A stretch of 18,859 nucleotides of DNA, taken from Christensenella sp. UBA1750 (GTDB taxonomy: Bacteria > Bacillota > Clostridia > Christensenellales > UBA1750). The translations under genes were made by a program, and so were the position numbers. The DNA is taken from contig DCHO01000004.1 in assembly GCA_002315655.1 (NCBI GenBank), positions 50,638-69,496 on the forward strand, in the 5' to 3' direction. Below the pieces are notes generated by a model, which worked only from the letters and a program-made list of their open reading frames with translations, did not search any database and was not told where the DNA came from. Below, piece by piece: positions 6,751 through 12,226 of this stretch. How positions within the stretch are numbered: position 1 is the first letter of the stretch; every line of letters starts with the position of its first letter.

Positions 6751-6787
6751 GAAAACAGCGGCAGACAAAGGATTCTTCATCTGCCGC
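6751..6787 (-). terminator. Hairpin after infB, possible weak or internal terminator
   Basis: GCGGCAGA (6780-6787 read on the minus strand) pairs perfectly with TCTGCCGC (6758-6765) over a 14-base loop and is followed by TGTTTTC. It starts 15 bases after the infB stop. The T-tract is short, so partial termination or an mRNA-processing or stability role is as likely as full termination. The four genes after the flavodoxin gene would otherwise need another promoter, and I found none that is convincing. Confidence 0.45.
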
Positions 6788-6801
6788 ACATTTTTATCCA
6801 A

Positions 6802-9660
6802 TTATCTGGCGATTTCCTCCATGACGAAGCATTCGATGACGTCGCCTTCCTTTAAGTCGTTGTAGCCCTCCAGACCGATGCCGCACTCGTAGCCCTGGGC
6901 GACTTCCTTGGCGTCGTCCTTGAAGCGGCGCAGGGAGTCCAAATTGCCCTCGAAGATGACGATGTTGTCGCGGAGCAGACGCACCTTGCCGTTGCGGCGC
7001 ATCACGCCGTCCGTGACCATGCAGCCTGCGATGGTGCCCACGCCGGAAACCTTGAAGAGCTGGCGGACTTCCGCATGACCCAGCAGGACTTCCTTGAACT
7101 TGGGCGCAAGCATACCGGTCATGGCAGCCTTCACTTCGTCAATGGCATCGTAAATGACGCGGTACAGACGCACATCCACGCCCTGCTGCTCGGCCAGCGC
7201 TCTGGCCTTGGCATCGGGACGGACATTGAAGCCGACCACGATGGCACCGGCAGAAGCGGCAAGAGAGACATCGCTTTCGTTGATGGCGCCGACGCCGCCG
7301 TGGATGGAGCGCACGCGCACCTCGTCGTTGGAGAGCTTTTCAAGAGAAGCGCGGACGGCTTCGACAGAGCCCTGCACGTCGGCCTTGACGATGACGTTGA
7401 GCTCCTTGAGCTCGCCTTCCTTCATCTGGCTGAACAGGTCGTCCAGCGTGGTCTTCTGCATGGCCTTGAGCTGGGCTGCCTTGATCTTGTCGCGGCGTTC
7501 CTCGGCGACCTGACGGGTCAGGTGCTCGTCGTCGGAAACGTAGAGGATGTCGCCCGCATCGGGCACATCGTTAAAGCCGATGATCTCCACGGGCGTGGAG
7601 GGGCCGGCTTCCTTGATCTGCTGCCCCTTATCATCGTTCATGGCGCGGACACGGCCGTAAGCCGTACCGGCAACGATGGTGTCGCCCACATGGATGGTGC
7701 CGTTCTGCACAAGCAGGGTGGCCACGGGGCCGCGACCCTTATCCAGACGCGCTTCGATGATGGTACCCTTGGCGGCACGGTTGGGGTTGGCTTTGAGCTC
7801 GCGCATTTCGGCGGTGAGCAGAATGTCTTCCAGCAGGTTGTCGATGCCCATTTCGGTATGCGCGGAAACGGGCTCGCAGATGATGTCGCCGCCCCAGTCT
7901 TCGGGCACCAGCTCGTGCTCGGTCAGCTCCTGCTTGACGCGCTCGGGGTTGGCGGTGGGCTTATCCATCTTGTTGATGGCCACGATGATGGGCACGTTTG
8001 CTGCCTTGGCGTGGGAGATGGCTTCCACGGTCTGGGGCATGATGCCGTCGTCGGCAGCGACAACGAGAACGACAATATCGGTACACATGGCACCGCGCAG
8101 ACGCATGGCGGTGAAGGCCTCGTGTCCGGGGGTGTCTAAGAAGGTGATCTTCTGATCGCGGATGGTGGCGGTGTACGCACCGATGTGCTGGGTGATGCCG
8201 CCCGCCTCGCCGGAGGTGACGTGGGTTCTGCGGATGCAGTCCAGCAGAGAGGTCTTGCCGTGGTCAACATGACCCATGATGGTGACGACCGGGGGACGGG
8301 TGACAAGGTCTTCTTCCTTGTCCTCTTCCTCGCTGCTTTCGGCCAGCAGCTCTTCGGAGGTCTTTTCCATCTTCATTTCAAACTCGATGCCGTACTCGGA
8401 GCAAACCAGAGCTGCGGTGTCGAAGTCCAGTTCCTCGTTAATGGTCGCCATGATGCCCAGCAGCAGCAGCTTCTTGATGATCTCGCCCACGGGCTTGCCG
8501 ATACGCTCGGATAAATCCTTGACGGTGATCTTTTCGGCGGTCATGTAGGCCTTTTCGATCTTCACCGGTTCGGGCTTGGAAACCATCTGCTGCTTCTTGG
8601 GCTTCTTGTTCTTGCGCCATTCGTCGTCGAGACCGCCCTGTGCGCGGACGTTCTCCTTCATGATCTGCTTCTTGGGCTTCTGCGCCTTCTTCTCGGGATC
8701 ATGCTGGCGCTGATACTGGCTCTTGTTGGGATCGTAATTGGAAGCGCGATCCTTTTCCATAACGGGGGTCAATTCGGGGATGCGCAATCCGCCGCCCTGA
8801 CGGTTGCCGGAGGCACGGTTGCCCTGGGAACGTCTCTGCTGCTGCGGCGCGTCGTCGTCCTTGTCCTTGCCGCCGAAGCCGCCCGCAAAGCCGCCGCCCT
8901 GCCGGTTGTCTCTCGGCGGGAAGGGTCTCTGCTGGCCGTCTCTCGGGGCATACGGACGGCGTTCGCCCTGCTGCTGCCCGTCTCTGGGCGCATACGGTCT
9001 GCGCTCGCCCTGCTGGGGACGGTCTCCCTCCCGGCGGACGGGTGCGGTGCCGTTCTGACGGTTAATGAGCGCATTGGGATCATTGGGATTGGGCACGAAG
9101 GGACGCGCCACAAAGGGCGTGCGGGGAGCGCGGTTGCCGCTCTGACCTTCGCGTCTGTCGCCACCCTCGCGGCGGCGGTCGCCCTCGCGTCTGTCGCCTT
9201 CGCGGCGCTCTCCCTCACGACGGGGTGCGCGGGGAGCGCGCTCTTCGCGGGCATTTTCCTTGGGCGCATCGGCTTTTTCGGTCTTCTCGGTCTTTTCAGC
9301 CTTGGGCGCGGCTTCCTCAACCGGCTTTTCGGCGGGCTTTTCCGCAGGCTTGGGATTTTCCTTGGCAGCGCGGTCGTGCTCCGCCATCACAGCGGCACGC
9401 AGCGCTTCCTCCTGGGCATTGGCCGCATTGATGCGCGCCTGCTCCGCCTGCACGCGCTCGTTCTCCTCGCGGGCGCGGTTTTCTTCCTCTCTCGCACTGG
9501 CTTCCTTCCGGTTGAACTCCTCCTCCAGCTTTTTCAGTCTGGCGATGGTGTCCGCAGTGCCCTTGCGCGTTTCGGAAATTTTGGAAAGCAGCTCCTGTGC
9601 TCCGGCAGACAACTGCTTTGCCACATCCGTGACTTTAACTTTCGTGTTGGTGTTGCTCAT
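6802..9660 (-). CDS. infB: Translation initiation factor IF-2
   Basis: GTPase that brings initiator fMet-tRNA to the 30S subunit and promotes subunit joining. It has 952 residues. Residues 1-360 are a long charged, low-complexity region: coiled-coil-like at 20-100, EKPAEKP repeats, then Arg/Gly/Asp repeats (REGDRREGDRRREGG near 152-168, and GERRPYAPRDGQQ at both 218-230 and 232-244). An IF2_N domain spans about 365-430. The G domain has GHVDHGKT (463-470), GGITQHIGAYT (487-497), DTPGH (509-513), NKMDKP (563-568) and SAH (599-601). The C-terminal beta-barrel and fMet-tRNA domains follow to residue 952. The ATG at 9660 abuts the TAA of ylxQ, suggesting coupled translation. The basic disordered N-terminus is longer and more repetitive than in Bacillus. 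Confidence 0.97.
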   Translation of the reverse strand: MSNTNTKVKVTDVAKQLSAGAQELLSKISETRKGTADTIARLKKLEEEFNRKEASAREEENRAREENERVQAEQARINAANAQEEALRAAVMAEHDRAAKENPKPAEKPAEKPVEEAAPKAEKTEKTEKADAPKENAREERAPRAPRREGERREGDRREGDRRREGGDRREGQSGNRAPRTPFVARPFVPNPNDPNALINRQNGTAPVRREGDRPQQGERRPYAPRDGQQQGERRPYAPRDGQQRPFPPRDNRQGGGFAGGFGGKDKDDDAPQQQRRSQGNRASGNRQGGGLRIPELTPVMEKDRASNYDPNKSQYQRQHDPEKKAQKPKKQIMKENVRAQGGLDDEWRKNKKPKKQQMVSKPEPVKIEKAYMTAEKITVKDLSERIGKPVGEIIKKLLLLGIMATINEELDFDTAALVCSEYGIEFEMKMEKTSEELLAESSEEEDKEEDLVTRPPVVTIMGHVDHGKTSLLDCIRRTHVTSGEAGGITQHIGAYTATIRDQKITFLDTPGHEAFTAMRLRGAMCTDIVVLVVAADDGIMPQTVEAISHAKAANVPIIVAINKMDKPTANPERVKQELTEHELVPEDWGGDIICEPVSAHTEMGIDNLLEDILLTAEMRELKANPNRAAKGTIIEARLDKGRGPVATLLVQNGTIHVGDTIVAGTAYGRVRAMNDDKGQQIKEAGPSTPVEIIGFNDVPDAGDILYVSDDEHLTRQVAEERRDKIKAAQLKAMQKTTLDDLFSQMKEGELKELNVIVKADVQGSVEAVRASLEKLSNDEVRVRSIHGGVGAINESDVSLAASAGAIVVGFNVRPDAKARALAEQQGVDVRLYRVIYDAIDEVKAAMTGMLAPKFKEVLLGHAEVRQLFKVSGVGTIAGCMVTDGVMRRNGKVRLLRDNIVIFEGNLDSLRRFKDDAKEVAQGYECGIGLEGYNDLKEGDVIECFVMEEIAR

Positions 9661-9978
9661 TTAGCTTTCTGCACCCCCGTTTAAGGATTGTTGCTCGATG
9701 ATCTTTCGGACGGCTCCCACAAAGCCCGTGTCGCACAGGGCGGCCATGGTTCTGCCGGGATGCCCGATGCCTGACCCCAGATCCTCCACAAAAAGCAAAG
9801 GCAGGTCGTAGGCGGCGGATAATTTTCCCATCCGATCGTGTGTATTGGCGGAAGCGTTCTTTTCCGCCAGCAGATAGATTGCTTTATTCTTTTTGATGGC
9901 GTCCCGAACCGCCGTCTCGCCGGAGACCACTTTCCCGGCCTTGGCGGCTAAGGACAGCATCCCTTTGAGCTTATCCAT
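9661..9978 (-). CDS. ylxQ: L7Ae/L30e-family RNA-binding protein YlxQ
   Basis: Small ribosomal L7Ae-like protein (105 residues), presumed to bind kink-turn-like RNA; its cellular role is not well defined. MDKLKGMLSLAAKAGKVVSGE and the central AIYLLAEKNASANTHDRM are family features. I choose the ATG at 9978, giving an eight-base overlap with the end of ylxR (ATGGATAA). GGAAAG lies eight bases upstream. A start at 10014 would add 12 residues from inside ylxR. The gene lies in its standard position between ylxR and infB. Confidence 0.88.
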   Translation of the reverse strand: MDKLKGMLSLAAKAGKVVSGETAVRDAIKKNKAIYLLAEKNASANTHDRMGKLSAAYDLPLLFVEDLGSGIGHPGRTMAALCDTGFVGAVRKIIEQQSLNGGAES

Positions 9979-10249
9979 CGGCACGGCTTTCCAGCTCCTT
10001 TGAAAGCATCTCATAGAGCTGCGGCTCGATGGCGGTTTCCAGTGTCCGTTCCAGAACCTTGGTCTTGCGCGCCTTTTCCAGACATTCCGCGCCGGGGCAG
10101 ATGTACGCCCCGCGCCCGGAGGCCTTGCCGCTGCGGTCGAGCATCACATTGCCCTCCGGCGGGCGGACAACCCGGATGAGCTCCTTCTTGGGCTTCATTT
10201 CCCGGCAGCCGACGCACATCCGCATGGGTATTTTCTTAGGCTTTTGCAA
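9971..10249 (-). CDS. rnpM: RNase P modulator RnpM / YlxR (DUF448)
   Basis: Small basic RNA-binding protein (92 residues) of the YlxR family, reported in Bacillus to bind the RNase P RNA and modulate its activity. The diagnostic MRMCVGCREMKPKKELIRVV (9-28) is near the start, followed by a GKASGRGAYICP segment (42-53). The preferred start is TTG at 10249: the upstream residues QKPKKIP fit the family, and a G-rich site (GGGGGTG) lies six bases before it. The internal ATG at 10225 has no ribosome site. It starts three bases after the TAG of nusA and overlaps ylxQ by eight bases. Confidence 0.92.
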   Translation of the reverse strand: MQKPKKIPMRMCVGCREMKPKKELIRVVRPPEGNVMLDRSGKASGRGAYICPGAECLEKARKTKVLERTLETAIEPQLYEMLSKELESRADG

Positions 10250-10252
10250 GCG

Positions 10253-11311
10253 CTACACCCCCATGCTCTCTTCCATCTGGCTCTGGGACTTTATATCAAT
10301 CTTCCAGCCGGTGAGCTTGGCGGCCAGACGGGCGTTCTGCCCCTCCTTGCCGATGGCCAGCGAGAGCTGATTGTCCAGCACGACCACCTTGGCGGCCTTC
10401 TCATGCTCGTTGACGAACACGCCCACGACCTTAGCCGGGGACAGTGCCGCGGCAATGTACTCGGCGGGGTCGGACGACCATTTGATGATGTCCACCTTTT
10501 CGCCGCGCAGCTCGTTTACGATGCTCTCCACGCGCAGACCCTTCTGCCCGACACACGCGCCCACGGGGTCCACGTTGGAATCCACGGAGTAAACCGCCAT
10601 CTTTGTGCGGTAGCCGGCTTCACGGGCGATGGACTTGATCTGCACAACGCCGGTCTGAATCTCGGGCACTTCCATTTCAAACAGCCGCTTGACCAGCCCG
10701 GAGTGGGTTCTGGAAACCATGACCTGCGGCCCCTTCATGGCGCGGTTGACCTCCATCACATAGACCTTGATGCGGTCGCCGGGAGCGAACTCCTCATCCG
10801 GCATCTGCTGGGAGGGATCGAGCACGCCTTCGGTGCGGTGCAGATCGACATAGACGGTCTTTTTGTCGGTGCCCTCCACACGCAGCACGATGGCGGTCAG
10901 GATTTCGGCTTCCTTTTCGATGTATTCGTCATAGATGACCCCGCGCTCGGCTTCCCTTATACGCTGCACGATGACCTGCTTTGCGGCCTGCGCGGCGATG
11001 CGCCCGAAGTTGCGGGGCGTGACCTTCACTTCCACGATGTCGCCAAGCTCGTACTTGGTTCTGTCCACATCGGGCGAGTCGATGGAGATCTCGAGCTGGG
11101 CGTTTTCCACCTTCTCCACGACCTTCTTCTGGGCATAGACCGCGACCTCGCCGGTGTCCAGGTCCAGATTCACTCTGGCATTGGAGGCGGAATCGTAGTT
11201 CTTCTTGTAGGCGGACATTAAGGCCTGTTCGATGGCCTCCACCAGCACTTCCTTCTTAATCCGGCGGGTCTTGCACAGTTCGCCTAACGCTTCCACAAAT
11301 TCGATATTCAC
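10253..11311 (-). CDS. nusA: Transcription termination/antitermination factor NusA
   Basis: Binds RNA polymerase and nascent RNA to control pausing, termination and antitermination. The 352-residue length matches Gram-positive NusA, which lacks the C-terminal acidic repeats of Escherichia coli. The N-terminal polymerase-binding domain spans about 1-125. The S1 domain is about 130-200, ending near VMVSRTH. KH1 contains DPVGACVGQKGLRV (248-261), and KH2 contains LAIGKEGQNARLA (318-330). The start is GTG at 11311, overlapping the rimP stop as GTGA. GGAGG lies seven bases upstream, inside the end of rimP. Confidence 0.97.
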   Translation of the reverse strand: MNIEFVEALGELCKTRRIKKEVLVEAIEQALMSAYKKNYDSASNARVNLDLDTGEVAVYAQKKVVEKVENAQLEISIDSPDVDRTKYELGDIVEVKVTPRNFGRIAAQAAKQVIVQRIREAERGVIYDEYIEKEAEILTAIVLRVEGTDKKTVYVDLHRTEGVLDPSQQMPDEEFAPGDRIKVYVMEVNRAMKGPQVMVSRTHSGLVKRLFEMEVPEIQTGVVQIKSIAREAGYRTKMAVYSVDSNVDPVGACVGQKGLRVESIVNELRGEKVDIIKWSSDPAEYIAAALSPAKVVGVFVNEHEKAAKVVVLDNQLSLAIGKEGQNARLAAKLTGWKIDIKSQSQMEESMGV

Positions 11312-11781
11312 GTTTCATCCTCCTCAATGTCTTCGTATTCGATAACGGGTGCGACCTTGGAAACATCCTTGCGTGCAAACGCCTTTTGTCCGTCCTCGGT
11401 CTCGATCACGATTTTATCTTCGATCAGCCCCACAAGGGTTCCGATAAAGAGCTTTTGTCCGTCCGTCTGTTTATACAGATGCACTTCCACGGTTTCACCC
11501 TTGGCCTTTTCAAAGTCCTTATCCCGCTTTAAGGGTCTGTCCACGCCGGGAGAAGAGACCTCCAGATAGTCGTAGTCCAGTGCCTCCACTTCCTTAATCA
11601 GTGCGTGGTGGAACTTTTCGCAGGCGTCCAAATCCATGCCGCCTGTATGGTCTACATAAATGCGCAAAAAAGCCGCGCCGTGCTCTTTCACAAGCTCGGC
11701 ATCGACAAACTCATATCCCATTGTCTGCGCCAGCTTCTCCGCAATCTCCGAAGCCTGAACCGTAACGCTCTTCTTAGCCAA
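11308..11781 (-). CDS. rimP: Ribosome maturation factor RimP
   Basis: Supports 30S subunit assembly in the cytoplasm; first gene of the operon. The 157 residues hold the N-terminal domain with LRIYVDHTGGMDLDACE (39-55), the DYLEVSSPGVDRPLKRDKDF signature (75-94), and a C-terminal SH3-like domain ending in an acidic tail. The start is TTG at 11781, because GGAGG lies exactly seven bases upstream. The nearer ATG at 11786 is out of frame and leads into a different reading frame. It ends with a four-base GTGA overlap with nusA. It is transcribed from the promoter at 11880-11908 with a leader of roughly 90 bases. Confidence 0.95.
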   Translation of the reverse strand: MAKKSVTVQASEIAEKLAQTMGYEFVDAELVKEHGAAFLRIYVDHTGGMDLDACEKFHHALIKEVEALDYDYLEVSSPGVDRPLKRDKDFEKAKGETVEVHLYKQTDGQKLFIGTLVGLIEDKIVIETEDGQKAFARKDVSKVAPVIEYEDIEEDET

Positions 11782-11810
11782 GGCATTTCCTCCGATTTTC
11801 TTTTTTCACA

Positions 11811-11856
11811 CAAACAAAAAGCGGGCAGATTTTCCTTCCCACTGTCGAATCGCCGC
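11811..11856 (-). promoter_or_regulatory. Possible attenuator hairpin in the rimP leader
   Basis: On the minus strand, GCGG and GATT (11848-11856) pair with AATC and CCGC (11821-11831) across a small internal loop. A T-rich run TTTTTGTTTG (11811-11820) follows immediately. It lies between the transcript start and the rimP ribosome site. The stem is short and interrupted, so an attenuator role is tentative. Confidence 0.25.
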
Positions 11857-11879
11857 CATTTCAGCCTTGATTCGGTTTC

Positions 11880-11908
11880 AGTATAACACTTTAAGCCCGT
11901 AATTACAA
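11880..11908 (-). promoter_or_regulatory. Promoter of the rimP-nusA-infB-ribF operon
   Basis: Minus strand: -35 TTGTAA (11903-11908), a spacer of exactly 17 bases, and -10 TATACT (11880-11885), with an extended -10 TGT just before it. The -10 matches five of six consensus bases and the -35 four of six. It is the strongest sigma-A-like promoter in the window, and no other gene on this strand lies immediately upstream. Confidence 0.75.
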
Positions 11909-11962
11909 GTAAATTCCGTTAATTTCACAACTCTGAAACCAAATTTTCTCCCGTTCCCGTAA

Positions 11963-12011
11963 GGCTTCCCCATCCGCAGATGGGGAAGCTGCCCCGTAGG
12001 GGCTGAAGGGG
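11963..12011. repeat. Two-hairpin intergenic repeat, copy C0
   Basis: Hairpin 1 is a perfect 11-base stem, GCTTCCCCATC / GATGGGGAAGC (11964-11989), with loop CGCA. Hairpin 2 is GCCCC / GGGGC (11991-12003) with loop GTA. The tail TGAAGGGGG follows. It keeps the layout of the other copies (hairpin 1, a one- or two-base linker, hairpin 2, CTGA-type tail), but both stems have different sequences. Confidence 0.65.
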
Positions 12012-12021
12012 GCTTCCCCTT

Positions 12022-12151
12022 GGCTCCTCCATTTATGGGGGAGCTGGCAAAAATCAGGCTTGCCTGATTTTTGACTGAGGGAGTCCTCGGGCTCCGTCGA
12101 GGAGCCCGGCACTCCGGCGGGTTCCCCCTCGTGGGGAACCCGCCGGAGTGC
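12022..12151. repeat. Four-hairpin intergenic cassette, copy C1
   Basis: Hairpin 1: GCTCCTCC / GGGGGAGC (12023-12044). Hairpin 2: CAAAAATCAGGC / GCCTGATTTTTG (12048-12073). Tail: ACTGAGGGAGTCCT. Hairpin 3: CGGGCTCC / GGAGCCCG (12088-12108, loop GTCGA). Hairpin 4: a perfect 19-base stem, 12109-12127 with 12133-12151 (loop CTCGT). Hairpins 1-2 match copy B2, and hairpins 3-4 are unique. Hairpin 4 has no T-tract and follows no gene end, so it is not an obvious terminator. The cassette lies between the divergent rimP and GH95 promoters. Confidence 0.8.
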
Positions 12152-12159
12152 ATCCCCCC

Positions 12160-12189
12160 TTGCGTCTCCCCCTTATTCAGTGCTACAAT
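12160..12189 (+). promoter_or_regulatory. Candidate promoter of the GH95 gene
   Basis: -10 TACAAT (12184-12189, five of six consensus) with an extended TGC before it; a weak -35 TTGCGT (12160-12165) lies 18 bases upstream. The predicted start is about 30 bases before the ATG. It begins just after the 19-base hairpin of cassette C1. Confidence 0.45.
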
Positions 12190-12226
12190 ACCCTCAACAG
12201 AATTTATCAGCAAAGGAGCATCCTCT

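Noticed and set aside
6697..6757. Possible promoter (TATAGA) before the flavodoxin gene
   Set aside because: There is no acceptable -35 at 16-18 bases; AAAAAA is the only candidate.
7075..8139. Plus-strand open frame of 354 residues opposite the infB G domain
   Set aside because: Its length is explained by codon bias of the real gene on the other strand. The sequence is rich in His, Gly and Asp and has no recognisable domain.
8701..9684. Long open frame (327 residues) on the plus strand opposite the start of infB
   Set aside because: It is the antisense of the GC-rich, repetitive IF-2 N-terminus. It has no ribosome site, and the protein is a biased string of Ala, Leu, Gly and Arg.
10244..11221. 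Plus-strand open frame of 325 residues opposite nusA
   Set aside because: An antisense shadow with His/Leu/Gly/Asp bias; nusA on the minus strand has complete S1 and KH motifs and a proper ribosome site.
11963..12151. Consecutive hairpins considered as a CRISPR array or tandem riboswitch
   Set aside because: There are no identical repeats with regular spacers and no cas genes, and I recognise no known ligand-binding consensus.
12071..12226. Upstream extension of the GH95 reading frame
   Set aside because: It translates the repeat cassette. The ATG at 12227 has an ideal AAAGGAG site and begins the conserved domain.
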